Source of the DNA: Cadophora sp. MPI-SDFR-AT-0126
Lineage: Eukaryota > Ascomycota > Leotiomycetes > Helotiales > Ploettnerulaceae
DNA: 64,000 nt
Direction: 5' to 3'
Assembly: GCA_020747065.1 (NCBI GenBank)
Contig: JAGMVK010000011.1
Coordinates: forward strand, 1,178,001-1,242,000
How positions within the stretch are numbered: position 1 is the stretch's first letter; each line of letters opens with the position of its first letter. Of this stretch, positions 21,433 to 33,400 are shown piece by piece. The position numbers and the translations under genes are program-made. The notes beneath the pieces are model-generated. The model ran no database searches, was not told where the DNA came from, and saw nothing but the letters and a program-made list of their open reading frames with translations.

Positions 21433-22629
21433 TTATACATGAGTTTGTACCTGGACCTGGGTAGCAACCGTACCAACAGGTCTCTCTACAAACTCCATCA
21501 CACCGTCGATGATACTCTTTCTTGCCGGCTCGCTCACTGGAGTCTTCCCAGCCAGGTAATTCAGCCATAAGCCCCTAGATATCCTCTCATCATCAACCTG
21601 GCCTAACCTTTGAGCGCCAATTTTCCCATCATCGTACCAGATCGCCAACTTCCCCTCCTTATTCCTCGCGAGCAACAACTCCTTCCCCTTCGGTATACTC
21701 CCCCTGTTGAGCAACCCCTTAAGCTCCTCCACCCCCCTCCCAAATGCCTCGTCCCCATATTCGCCCTTAGGATCCCTCGCCCTCTTCTTCAAGCTCCCCA
21801 CAAACGCATCCCTCAAATGCCCAAAATCCGTATTCTTAACCGGCACAATCCGCACCAATGTCCTGCACCCCGCATCCCTCAAGATCTCACTCCAGATCCT
21901 CGTCCCCTCCTCGGCATCATACAGTTTCGCCTTCAATTCCTCCTTCTCGCCTTTGACTAGCGAGCTCGCCCCCGTTGCAATCTGCTTGATCAAAGCCTGT
22001 TGCAATTTCGCAATGTCGTCCGTAGCAACGTACATCCCCACAACATATACCTCTATCCCCAGGAAACTCACAGTCCTAACACCCAGCCCAATGAGCTGGT
22101 ACTCATCCAGCATATCCTCACCGCGCTCGCCCAATCCCTCGGGATGGCCCAATTTCTTGTCATCGAAGAACTCCAGCACGCGGGGGAACGTGGGGATGGT
22201 CGATGTGCCTGTGTGCACTACATCTGGGATCTCCTCGGGCTCTTCGCCGAGTTTCTGCACGACAACTTTGCGCTCGCGGCCGAGGACGACCATGGGGTCA
22301 TCGGCGCGGCGGGGGGAGTCAAGTTTGGTGGGTTTGGGAGTGGGTGGGTAGGCGTTGAGGTCGATTGAGGTGGCGGTTAGGTAGATGGCTATCATGCCGA
22401 AAACGACGCCGGCCGCGGCATAGTAGGAGCGACGCTTGTAGTAGGCTCGTCGTTGAACTTCGAGGCGGTGGAGGGTTATGGGATCAAGGAGGGGGGTGGA
22501 TGGGGGCTTGTTGGAGGAGAGGTGTCGACGGGTTAGAGGGGTGAATGCGAGGGGTCGTGGTCGGAGGCATTGTGTCGAGCGGGAGAGAGGGGACCGTAAC
22601 AGGCGAATGGTGGGTGTACGGAGGGACAT
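21433..22629 (-). CDS. Aim18/Aim46-type mitochondrial chalcone-isomerase-fold protein
   Basis: Single exon, 398 aa. The first about 40 residues are Arg/Ser/Leu-rich without acidic residues (a mitochondrial presequence), then a hydrophobic segment at about 70-90 predicts an inner-membrane anchor with the main domain in the intermembrane space, as in yeast Aim18. The domain contains the chalcone-isomerase-like core: LIGLGVRTVSFLGIEVYVVG, RTLVRIVPVKNTDFGHLRDA and the C-terminal WLNYLAGKTPVSEPARKS. Yeast homologues lack isomerase activity and bind haem, so a catalytic role is not assumed. It shares its upstream region with grrA (divergent). Confidence 0.85.
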   Translation of the reverse strand: MSLRTPTIRLLRSPLSRSTQCLRPRPLAFTPLTRRHLSSNKPPSTPLLDPITLHRLEVQRRAYYKRRSYYAAAGVVFGMIAIYLTATSIDLNAYPPTPKPTKLDSPRRADDPMVVLGRERKVVVQKLGEEPEEIPDVVHTGTSTIPTFPRVLEFFDDKKLGHPEGLGERGEDMLDEYQLIGLGVRTVSFLGIEVYVVGMYVATDDIAKLQQALIKQIATGASSLVKGEKEELKAKLYDAEEGTRIWSEILRDAGCRTLVRIVPVKNTDFGHLRDAFVGSLKKRARDPKGEYGDEAFGRGVEELKGLLNRGSIPKGKELLLARNKEGKLAIWYDDGKIGAQRLGQVDDERISRGLWLNYLAGKTPVSEPARKSIIDGVMEFVERPVGTVATQVQVQTHV

Positions 22630-24281
22630 TTTTGGAGGGTTGACGAAGTAGAGGGTTCTTCTACTTGCAAGTTAAGGAGGAGGGAGAAAGAGTTTGTGAT
22701 GATGGGCTGATTCGGGAAGCCGCTTGGAAGCGAAAATCTGGGGAAGCTTGGTCTTGGAGCTTGCTTTGCCGAGTTCTTGTTTTGATTTCCGTTCTGTATC
22801 AAACTCTAAAACCAATGTAAATCGTAAGGATACCCCGTTAAGTAACTCATTTATGGCATGCTTGCAATGGCACTTAATTCGAATTTGGTTTTGTTTCCTC
22901 TTTAATGGGAAATGGGAGTCAAGTGCACCCGGTTCAAAGCGCAGGAGGTGAAGGCAAAAAGGCCCTTTTTAAGAGATTGACTGGTGGTAGCGTCTTGGCT
23001 GCTCCTATGTTGTTTATAAGTGTTGCTCTCGAGTGGCGATCCCTATTCTTTCAGGGCAATTAACTTGCAGTCGCTGTTCACATGATTTGAATACTACAGT
23101 ACTACCGACCGGAGATATGTACATCATGCTGCTTTGTGTCAATGTCTACTGCAAAGTTCCCAGAGAGCTTGTTGCGGTAAGTCTACCAACATAATGCGAA
23201 CCGCAACTGTATTCTTTCCAAGATGCATTGCTGGAAAAGCATTTCAAAGAGCCAAGGGCTGGAACAACTTGCGTCTTCTTAAGCCATAAAATCAATCTGG
23301 AATATATCCTTAAAGTCCTCTTGGTTTCGGTCAAGTCTTTCAATCTGTAAAAAGTCATAGGATTACTTCATCGAAAGTTAATAGCCATCAAAACCCGCCG
23401 AAGCGGAAAACTGTACCTGAGAGACTGGACTTGATCAAGGCCATCAACATCTCGGAGGGTTTACATACCCGGCATACGTCATCGAGACCCAGAATCAGTG
23501 GTTCCGTTCTCGCTACTGGCTGATGGATTAAGTGGAAGTTGAAATAAGAACCATGGAATACCACAATTCGGTAAGGGCGCGTTAATGGGCTTGTTCTCGG
23601 CAAGTTGTTGATGCGTTCGAGACCCTAAGGATAAGTTCCCGCCGTCTTGTGTAACGATCAAGGACTAGAGCCACCGGAACGTGAAAGCCACCATGTCATG
23701 TTGAAAATGAAAATGAAAACACCGAAGCATCCATACCAAGTGGAGATTTGAACCATCGTCCAGACCGTCGAGCCTCTACTTTCCGCAAAAAATAAAAGTC
23801 CCTACCTTAAATGCTCTTCTCACGTGCCAACCCTTCACCTGTTCGAAGCCTCTAAGCGAGACCAATCATAGCCTTGCATCAGTTGTGATGGATGCTGCCG
23901 TGCATTGCATCCACCACTTCGTTCCAGGTCAAACATCACAATCTGATCACATAGCAACAAACGCCCCCCTCAACGCTCACTCAACGCGGCGCCTCGGCCA
24001 TCTCCATCCTCGCCTACATCGAAATTATCGCGAACAGTGACTCTAGCCATCCACGACGACTAGAATCAACGCAAGCCCACGATAGAAATCTCCCTCCTCC
24101 ACGAGGCTGAAGGCTTACGAGCAATCCCCCTCCACGCTACATCGACTCGCAGGACGGTCCCGGAGCAGTGGATCATACATCCGAGACTCGCGGTCATCAC
24201 GAAGCATCTAGGGCACGAAGTCCGACCGCATTCACGCCTCTGTCGTCGCTCTTGCTAGGATTCAATCAACACAACGACACA
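22630..24281. other. Divergent promoter region (Aim18 / grrA)
   Basis: About 1.65 kb between two divergent starts. From about 23930 onward the plus strand is CA- and TC-rich and probably is the long 5' leader of grrA; the frame is open from 24168 but begins with GTG, so the ATG at 24282 is preferred. No other gene is seen. Confidence 0.5.
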
Positions 24282-26284
24282 ATGAGGGCCCAAGTACCAA
24301 TTATGGCGCACATCGAGACCGAACCGTCTTATCGCGGTACTCCGGACCCAGAAGGCGATTCACAATCGTCATCGAGTAACTCGCCTGCTCGAGCAGACTA
24401 CGAGGAGTCCGACTTCTATGCTGGAAATAACGACTCGCAGTCGTCTATCGGAGTTCCCACATTCTCAGATATGGCCGTGTCCGAAGAGAGTTGTGTGGCG
24501 GCTTCAAACCGCCTACCTGCAGAGGTTCTTATTGGCATATTCTCGAAGCTCAACAGTCCTCACGACCTGTTGACTTGCATGCTCGTCTCGAAGAGGTGGG
24601 CGCGAAACAGTGTTGATCTACTCTGGCACCGGCCTGCGTGTGTGACTTGGACCAAGCACAGCTCTATCTGCAACACGCTCATCAAATCACACCCCTACTT
24701 CGCATATCAGGACTTCATCAAGCGCCTCAACCTGGCACAGCTTTCGGACAGTTGTAGTGATGGGAGTGTGCTTGCCCTACAATCCTGCAACCGGATTGAA
24801 CGGTTGACCTTGACAAATTGTAACGGACTTACGGACTCTGGGGTAACGGGTCTCCTTGACGGCAGTAATCATCTGCTGGCCCTGGATATATCTGGGGTCA
24901 CGGAAGTGACGGAATTATCGATGTTCTCTTTGGCTCTTAATTGCCAAAAGCTGCAAGGACTTAACGTTTCCGGTTGCACGAAGATATCCAACCAGTCTAT
25001 GACTGCAGTAGCCAACTCCTGCAGATACATCAAGAGGGCAAGCTTCCCCGCCAAACACGAATCTGTGCTATGCTAACAATGCCCAGCTCAAACTCAATGA
25101 CTGCGAACAACTTGAGAATTCCTCCATCATCGCATTCGCCGAGAACTGTCCCAATATCCTCGAAATTGACCTTCATTCATGCAAACTCATTGGAAACGAA
25201 CCAGTTACATCTCTAGTTACAAATGGTCAGACTTTGCGAGAACTCCGGCTTGCAAATTGCGAGCTGATCTCCGACATGGCATTCCTCAACTTGGGTAACG
25301 ACAAGACTTACGAACACCTTCGCATCCTTGACTTGACGAGCTGCGCTCGCCTCACGGACAGAGCTGTAGAGAAGATCATCGAAGTTGCACCAAAATTGAG
25401 GAATTTGGTATTTGCGAAATGCAGGAACCTTACTGATGTGTCAGTCAATGCTATTAGCAAGCTTGAAAAGCATCTGCACTATCTTCATCTCGGTCACTGT
25501 TCTCATATTACGGATGCCGCGGTTACTAAGCTTGTACAAAAATGCAACCGAATCAGATATATCGATCTCGGATGTTGCATCCACCTGACTGATGCTTCGG
25601 TTACTAAACTCGCCACTCTACCAAAACTGAGGAGAATAGGTCTTGTCAAGTGCTCAAACATTACTGATCAGAGTGTTTATGCTTTGGCACAGAGTCGCCT
25701 TCGATACCCTCGTCATTACCGAAATGCGGATGGCGAGCTATTTGAGCACATGGCTGGAAGTAGTCTTGAGAGAGTCCATCTCTCTTATTGCACCAATCTA
25801 ACTCTCGACGTCGGTGCCCTTCACCCCATCCGCTGATCTCGCTAACAATTAGATTAGAGCATCGTTGTTCTTCTGAACAATTGCCAGAAGCTGACACATT
25901 TGAGTTTGACTGGCGTCCAAGCCTTCCTCCGACCAGATCTAGAGCAATTCTGCCGAGACGCTCCTCCTGGTAAATTTCCATCTTTGTATCCTACAAACTT
26001 TGTGCTGATATATGTCCATAGAATTTACGGAACATCAAAGGAATGTCTTCTGTGTCTTCTCAGGAGTTGGTGTCAACGGTCTGCGACACCACTTGAATAA
26101 CCTGCAACCTGGCCAAGGCGGATATGATCCAAATAGCGCCGACGATGATGACGATGATCAAACTATGACTGGCATGATAGGTGCCACTGCTATGATGGGT
26201 GCTGCTGTTCTGAATGCCGACGACGAAGACGCCGATGGCGATGAGGAATTAGAGGATGCAGATGGGGATAACAACCAGACGTGA
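24282..26284 (+). CDS. grrA: F-box/LRR protein GrrA, SCF ubiquitin ligase substrate receptor
   Basis: Exons 24282-25037, 25087-25809, 25858-25969 and 26022-26284, giving 617 aa. Grr1-type proteins link Skp1-cullin to substrates in nutrient sensing and the cell cycle; in Aspergillus the homologue is needed for meiosis and ascospore formation. The F-box is at about residues 78-120 (LPAEVLIGIFSKLNSP... LVSKRWARN), followed by about a dozen leucine-rich repeats with the cysteine-type pattern LDLTSCARLTDRAV, LHLGHCSHITDAAV and IDLGCCIHLTDASV. The C-terminus is acidic. Intron 1 is of the GC-AG class: the family frame needs AGG followed by GCAAGC at 25038 and a CTAAC-CCAG 3' end at 25086. Intron 2 has a weak donor GTCGGT. 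All joins keep phase. Confidence 0.88.
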
Positions 26285-27258
26285 ATGGGCGTCTTTCCAA
26301 CAGAGCAAATACAGTGCTTTTGATGCGAAATTGGCGAATTCGACAATGATAAAGTGGACGAGTGATACCAATGATGGTCGGTGAAGGGACTCGTTCTGAG
26401 CGGCGCAGAACAAAACAGGAACATAGCACACATCGGCTTGCCAAGTCGCCAAACCTGCAGTTGTGGAGTATCTTATATGGCTATCTGATCTCCACCATGG
26501 AGAAGGGATGAAAGTCTACTTCCTACATTGTTGCTTTGCCTGAATATCTGTGTATGGATGGAGACGATGGTTGAGCGGAAAGGGAATGTGGGACAGCGAT
26601 ATCTGGCGTTCGGTAATCGGACTATTAGGGCCACTCTTCTAGGCTCTGCATGGTATAGCTCAATGAATTGCGCACTTGTTGTTGCCGTAACGCAGCTTTT
26701 GCCTGGTCTCTTGTTCTTGTTCCAGCCTCTGTGATTGGAGGTTCTTGTTGTTTATGGACTGGTTTCCAGACTTTACCAAGGCAACGCCATGTGGTAGGGA
26801 AATCTCGCGACCAAACCTACCCTTTCTTCGAGATCAAGATGGATGGTAAGTGCCAAAGGTAGTTGCGCAATCTTCAGTCAAAGGTTCATCCTCCTTGTGC
26901 TGCATGGAACAAAGCTCCGTTATTCAAGTCAAGCTCAAAGAGACTTGTAAGGCCCGAGCACAAGGCATGAAAAGGGCTGATCATGTTTATTGAGAAACCT
27001 TTGTATCCGCGACAATGCAGATGTACATAGCTGTGGTCCATGCTTTGAACTTCTTGTTTGTTTCCTTTCTTCAGTTGTGCACTCAACGTGAAGCGAGGAA
27101 CACTGTCTTTCTCCTCCTTATATCCCCATCTTGCCCTCCCTCCCATCGTATCTCCAAACCTCAAATATTGTTTTCCCTATTGGATCTGCGCTTTCTCACC
27201 ACGCCACTACGAATCCTCCATACTACCACCAACACCTACACCCAAACTTCTCAGCAAG
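26285..27258. other. Intergenic
   Basis: About 970 bp holding the grrA 3' flank and the promoter of the small Cys/His protein. The final 200 bp are pyrimidine-rich on plus, as in fungal leaders. Nothing else is seen. Confidence 0.5.
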
Positions 27259-27738
27259 ATGTGTATCGAAACCCACACCCTCTTCACCCTCTGCCAACAC
27301 CAGATCCACACCGACACCCAATTCTGCGACCACGCCACACCCGAAGGATGTACCGTCGTGACCACAGCCGTGCTTGACGAGCCTGGTCGCTGTAAATCCT
27401 GTCGTGAGAAGCGCCGGACGCTGACAAGAGAGCAGGCGTATAGGAGTCATGGGTTACCGGCGTTGAACGCTGGGTCTGGGTCTGGGGTTGTATCTTCCTC
27501 TGGGGTAGAAGCGGAGTGGCCGATTGCTTATCCTGGTAATAGTACATCTGATCATGCTAATGAAGATAGGATTGCGGATCGTGGAAGTGAGCAGGTGAGT
27601 GGTTTTCAGGGTGGGATTATAGGAGTGAGTAGTGGACAGAATGGACAGATGCAATGCTCGGGTCATGGTCATGGTCATGGTCATGATTCGAGTGGGGATT
27701 GCTTCGTTTGTCGGATTGGGATTGGGAGGTGGTTGTAG
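27259..27738 (+). CDS. Small Cys/His-rich protein, unknown function
   Basis: Single exon of 159 aa starting MCIETHTLFTLCQHQIH. The N-terminus has a C-x9-C-x-H pattern and a CKSC pair (RCKSCREKRR), which looks like a small zinc-binding module; similar short N-terminal Cys/His patterns occur in many uncharacterised ascomycete proteins. The middle is Ser/Gly-rich. Near the end is a GHGHGHGHD run encoded by a GGTCAT tandem repeat (27660-27684), then DCFVCRIG. The ATG context (GCAAGATGTG) is good. I do not recognise a named family; metal binding is inferred only from the Cys/His content. Confidence 0.6.
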   Translation: MCIETHTLFTLCQHQIHTDTQFCDHATPEGCTVVTTAVLDEPGRCKSCREKRRTLTREQAYRSHGLPALNAGSGSGVVSSSGVEAEWPIAYPGNSTSDHANEDRIADRGSEQVSGFQGGIIGVSSGQNGQMQCSGHGHGHGHDSSGDCFVCRIGIGRWL

Positions 27739-27969
27739 CTCGACCGTCATGCCAATCGCTGGAGACGACGGTAAGCAAGAATTTTAAAAAAGTGTTGGTA
27801 AATCCAACTTCTTCTGAACCAATCAACGTTTTATATTCCTAAATTCCGATACATATTTTTAGACTTAGAACTCCTTTGTATACACAAACACTCTGCTCCC
27901 CATGATGCGTGCTCGATGTTCGAGTATGCTCCCATCACTAGCTGCTTCGTACGGTCTTCAAGATATCTC

Positions 27970-29199
27970 TCAGCCATCCAGACTTTCACCAACTCTAACA
28001 TCCCCACTCAAAAATGAATCCAGCCTCCCATAGAACCCTCCAGGACTTCTATCCTTACAATAATAAGGATACACATGCACATGATCCACCCCTCTATGAC
28101 ACTCAACTCTATTCCCCTGCTCCATCACCGCATTGAATAATTTCTGAATCCCCAGCATGAAAATCTCGGCGTCGCCATAACACAGCAACATATCCGGTAA
28201 GCCCTCAAGCGTATAAGGAGCAGATAGATTACCTCGACCTGGAGACAGCAACGTGGAGCGTAAGTCCGGTCGATTGGTTGTGTACTGTGTAGAGGCTATA
28301 GAACACATGGTTGGATTTAGGAGATCCAAATTCAGAGCATCTTTGTCGCTTTGGAAATCATCTACGAGATCCACAAACGGAGACACCAAAATACAACTCC
28401 CGGGCTGTACTAGCCTATCCCGATAAGCTCGAAGATACAGTATTGTTGTGGTGACAATGCCACCGCCTCCGCTATCGCCCATCATGCAGATATTGTCCGG
28501 TTTGAAACCCTGATCTATGAGATAATAGAAAGCGGATACGGCATCTTGCAGCGCTGCTGGGAATGCGGTTTCTGGCGTAATGGCTTTGCGGAAGTTCACT
28601 CCGAAGATAGGCATGTGCGTGACTTGCATCATGGTCCATGGTAGAGGCGACTCGAGAGGATGGCCTTGCACCATGCCGCCGCCGACGAAATACATCATGA
28701 CTTTTCGATCATCGACAGACTTAGCATCCATAGTTGAGCTTGAGCTTGGGTTTGGTGTTGGTTTAACCATCTTCCCATCCAACCACATCCAAAAACACGG
28801 ACAGTCTCTCGGCAGCACACCCTCACACACGGCATCACCGAACCAAACTCCCTCCTTCGGGGGCACAACCACCGATTCCGCCCTACAAGCTCCTCTCAAT
28901 CTCGGGATCGCCCGGCGTGCAGAATCGCTCAGTACATCTGGTGAGGGACGAGTTCCGGGGTTCATCGACCATATGATGTAGCCCCCGATGCAGCGGAGAG
29001 TGCGGAATAGGAAGGACCATGAAGGTCGGCCGTAGTATCGTGTGTTGAGAATGGTGTCGAGGGCTATGAGGGGAAGTTGGATTGGGATGGCGAAGAGGGA
29101 GTATAGGGAACGGGTGAGCCGGATGAGACGCTCGGTGAGGGGTGAGGTGCGTTGCCAGGCGGCGACCGAGGAGGGGGTTAGGTAGGGACCTTTGGCCAT
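27970..29199 (-). CDS. Alpha/beta hydrolase, HSL-like esterase/lipase
   Basis: Single exon, 409 aa from ATG 29199 (AAAAATGGCC context; the frame is open further without an ATG). The catalytic set of the hormone-sensitive-lipase group is visible: nucleophile elbow GDSGGGG with Ser near residue 243, acid in YGDAEIF near 342 and His in GVDHVHVYP near 371. The oxyanion-hole motif, normally HGGG, reads VGGG (MMYFVGGGMVQGHP, about 172-175), which occurs in some fungal relatives but may alter activity. Residues about 30-50 are hydrophobic (LYSLFAIPIQLPLIALD), suggesting membrane association. Substrate unknown. The 3' end is convergent with the small Cys/His protein. Confidence 0.82.
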   Translation of the reverse strand: MAKGPYLTPSSVAAWQRTSPLTERLIRLTRSLYSLFAIPIQLPLIALDTILNTRYYGRPSWSFLFRTLRCIGGYIIWSMNPGTRPSPDVLSDSARRAIPRLRGACRAESVVVPPKEGVWFGDAVCEGVLPRDCPCFWMWLDGKMVKPTPNPSSSSTMDAKSVDDRKVMMYFVGGGMVQGHPLESPLPWTMMQVTHMPIFGVNFRKAITPETAFPAALQDAVSAFYYLIDQGFKPDNICMMGDSGGGGIVTTTILYLRAYRDRLVQPGSCILVSPFVDLVDDFQSDKDALNLDLLNPTMCSIASTQYTTNRPDLRSTLLSPGRGNLSAPYTLEGLPDMLLCYGDAEIFMLGIQKLFNAVMEQGNRVECHRGVDHVHVYPYYCKDRSPGGFYGRLDSFLSGDVRVGESLDG

Positions 29200-30403
29200 T
29201 TTTGAGTGCGATTTTAAGGATTTAAGATGATGAATTATGTGTAGATTCAAATTCTAATTGGAAACGCCGTGGCCGCTGGGTGAGTTTCGTGGTGCTGCTT
29301 GTTGATATTGACAAGTCTTACGCGAGACCGAGCCAAGACCAACACTTCGCTTCACTGCACAGCGTGTTGGGTAGGATCGACGAAGTCGTGGTTGTGACAA
29401 AGGACAGAAGAAATATGTCTATGTCATTAGATTGGAATGATATATCAATTCGCGAACATGCTCGCATCACTGTATGGAATAATGAGTAGGAGGTTGGTTT
29501 CAGGTTCAGATCAGGTCTAGATCGAAGCTTCCCCGCTCTGATTTCAGTAGCCGAGATTCGGCAGTCAATAACGGTGACATATGAAAGTACTTTTTCTGCT
29601 AGAGAATGGAAGGTCAAATTTCAACACAACGATTTCACCTGTAATTGAATATCTATGCGCTGTAAGTTCTACAGACTTCTATTCACTGTATTTACAATTA
29701 GAACACTCGGGCATTTAGACCGAGGCTGCAAAGTGCATCTCCGCAGTTCCCACATCGAAGACTAAGATCACAGACTTCATGAAAACGTCCCCAAGAACGA
29801 AAGTCGCATTTTGCTCCCCAATCATCGTCCTCCTGCCCATGCCGAGAAACACTGCCCAGTATAGGATGCGAGATAAGGCTGAGGAGGAGATCGTCCGTCC
29901 TAGCTGGACTCACTCTCGGTCGTTTAACTCTTTTTGTCGACTCTAGAAGAGAATTTCAACCATTTGCTAAACTTACAAAGCATGAATAAAAAGAGATTAC
30001 GAAAGGAGACTTCAAGACCAAACCCAAGGACGGGGATTCGACAAGTATACAGATGTTCTAAGTCACAAAACTTCCTCGAACATTGACTAAGAGTACACTG
30101 GTCCACGAGACGAGCTCTGGGGCAGGTACGAAGGAGAACAAGGGATAATCGTAAAATTCCGCTTCATTCGAAATGCTCCCGAAGCACAAGGCAAAGCAAA
30201 GACTCGGATATCAGTCTATTCTCTGTATCACTATCCGGCCATATTGGAGATCAAGAATAAATCGAGCAGAACTGGGTATTGAAAACAGCCATCGCAGGCT
30301 TCCATTCCTTCATACAATCAATCTATGTACGCAGAATCGCACTGTATCATTAGCATTACCTCATTTAAGCATGCCAATTCTCCATTCCAAATTGCAAATG
30401 CAA
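29200..30403. other. Intergenic
   Basis: Promoter side of the hydrolase and 3' flank of the vacuolar protease, both on minus. Short frames lack coding signals. No RNA gene recognised. Confidence 0.5.
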
Positions 30404-33400
30404 TCAAACAATAAAAGCCTTGCTCCCCTCCACAAGCCCATCCATCAATTTTGTTACAGCAGACCATTGCGGCATGAATCTTTGTACCTCATCCAAAGCT
30501 GGGATCGTACCAGGCTCATTGTGATCGCTCCACAAGCAGACGACTCTTCCACTTCTGCCTTCATCTCCTTCCTTCTTGCCCTCGCTGACTGGCCACTCGA
30601 CGTCAACGATCCATTCACGGTCCCAGTTCCTGTGCCAGAGCTTGATCTGGTCGCTCCCACTTTCGGGTACGTCGTCCCACTTGCCATCACTCTTTGCAGC
30701 GCCGTGAACCTCAAATGCTGTGAATGGGTCATTGAAACGGATGATGCAGGCTTTGGTATCGACGGCGGAGATGTTGAAAGTAGCTTTGTTTAGACCCTTG
30801 GCGCGAGTCACGTTGGAGCTTATCCAGCCCTCGTAATATTTCTCTGGTGGCACGCCTTCCTTAATGTTGTTGACTACCTTGGGTGGTATTCCAGTCCATG
30901 AACAGTAAGTCAGCCCTTGGCGAATATTGTCGTTGTGTCCGCAAGATATGTTCTGGCCAGCTGCTGAAGGAATATCTGTGATGATCTCTCGGACATATTC
31001 TTCAACACCGGCAAGAGTGACCTGGTTGATACCACTGTCGAGATCCACGGTTTGTTGGAAGTATGCCTTGAAGCGATTGTTTGATGAGAACGGGAAGGCG
31101 ACGAGATTGTAGATGAGAGTACCAATGAAAATGAGAAATAAGAACGTGGGAACATGGTGAGTGATCCTATGCATGAATGGTGTGACAGGTAAAAGTACTA
31201 GTATAGAGAAGAGGGAAATGAGTAGGTAGGGTAGCAGAAGAGGGCTGCCATCCGAACCAGTCTGAACGACTGCTCCAACAATGAGGAGACCAACTTGGCC
31301 GACGACGACGATGATAAATGGGCCAAGCAAAAGGAACTGAAGCAGCCATGTCCACGTCGGCAATTTCGCAGACCATTTCTGCTCGTCCCCGAATGCAATC
31401 GTGTCTTCATCGGCACCATCAGCGCCATCAGCGCCATCAAGGGGCGCCGGAATGACGCGTCGATATCCCCTTGCAAAGCTCGCGCCAATTGTACTTCGGT
31501 GACCATTACTTCCAACCAGAGGAGTCGTCTCACTTGGTTCGTCATCTCTATCTGCTTCAGGGCTATCTTCTTGGGCGTCGCCAGTTGAGATGATAGCATC
31601 GGAATGTGGGACGGCGTTAAGAAGATCCCTCGTCTCATGTTCATCGTGAGCAGCTTCAACGACCGAGCTCTTTTTCGGAAGTGCAAAGAGCTCACACAGG
31701 CCAATGAACGCGGCAAGCGATATGGCAGCCTGGTAAAATACAAAAATGTATCCGCCACTGACTTTATAGCGATCTTCGAAGACGGTAGCGCCGACGAGAA
31801 CGATCCAGCCGAGGGCGAACATCCACAGCAGCGCATATACACGGTGGAGTGCCGAGGGTCGAACAAAGTTGCACCCGGCCATTAAGAACCAGAAAACACA
31901 GAAGAATAAGCTCAGAGACATCGACCACACGGCGTACTGTGAAGAGTATACAATCATGGGATTGAACTTTCTCAGTAGGAATGCTGCTCCAAAGGTAATT
32001 GCGCCGGAAATTATGAGTACGATCGGAAAGCGGAACGCTCCTCGCCAGCCTTTTAGGGAGACGGTCTCATTCTCGTGCCCTTCTGGCTTCACAGCCCCGG
32101 CAAAGAGATAGTACTTGTCTTGTCGAGCCAGAAGATATGACACGAGCATCAAAATGAGTGGTGAAGCGATAAGGATTGTTAAAGACCAAGCGAATAAAGT
32201 TCTGAGCCTGAAGACCGCCATGGTTCTGCCAAATAAGTCAAACCATACACCATTGTTACCGCGCCCGTTCTTGACTTTGCCTGTAGCGTGGTCCCCACGG
32301 GGACCAACAAATTGTTTCGTATGCGAGGTCAAATATTCCATTGTTGCCACGGACGCAGATAGCATATGCCAAAGGGAGTCTCTCGAGGCGTGCTTGACGT
32401 CATCCTGATCTGTGTGGTATCTGGCCCTTGGCTCCCAGAATGCAACATCAAGACCACGATAGCCCTCGGCTCGGAAAACAATGTAATCAGTCTCACTTCT
32501 GATAAAGCCCAAAGCAAACCCATCAGCGCTGACAACAGTGCCAAGCGGGTGAGGAGCTTTCGCATATGCCCGCGTGACTTCTGAGTCGGTACTGCGGAAT
32601 AGCATAGCTCGACCTCCAGCACCGGCTCCTTCGAGATTCAGGAATGCATGGACGTGAGTTGCCATGGGATGTGAGAGGAAAGCTTTAGCGCCATATAGTC
32701 CATCCTCCTCGCCATTGTTCAACAAGACAACAACGCCTCTCTTCGGAGTGTTACCCGGAGTCGTGAAGTACTTGACCAATTGTAGTGCCGTGACTACTCC
32801 CATTCCGTCATCTGTAGCTCCATAGCCTGTTGATACACTGTCGAAGTGGGCATTGACCATGACCCCTCCCCTTCCATGAAGTCTGTGTGTGTATGGTGGC
32901 AGTGGTTTCCACCAGTCATCTTCCTCATCCTCTGTGCCGCGGATGTACACAATGATATTGTTGCCTTCAAAGTATGTGCTGATCCCCAGCTTTCGCCCAC
33001 TGACTCCGATGCTTGTAAGGGCGTTGCTTGTGTAATTGGAGACCAGATCGTTGAAGATGACCGCCGAAGGTTGTTCAGCTCGGACTCCAAGCTCTCCGCG
33101 GCCCGCAGACTCTCCTTGAAAGCCTTCTTCTGAAGCTAAGAGTATGTTGGCATCCTGTAACTTGCTGTCGCTCGATATTGAAAGATCTGGCACTGCATTC
33201 AACTCCTCGCCCTTCCGGTATTTGACGCCATTGCTTTCCAGTATCTCCTCCACTCTGATGAGCAACCAATTCCTGACTTCGTCATTCCTCTTACTGTTGA
33301 ATGGATGGTAGCCATTGCTTAATTCTGCCAGGTCCAGCCAGGCTTCAGTGAGGTTCAAACCACGGTAGACTGTTGGATTCTCTGGCGCAGAGGGGACTGT

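Noticed and set aside
23735..23765. tRNA-like T-arm box on minus (GGTTCAAATC)
   Set aside because: The flanks cannot form the 5-bp T stem and no A box or acceptor stem is found at the right distance.
24168..24281. Upstream extension of grrA from 24168
   Set aside because: The codon there is GTG; the first in-frame ATG is 24282 in a good context.
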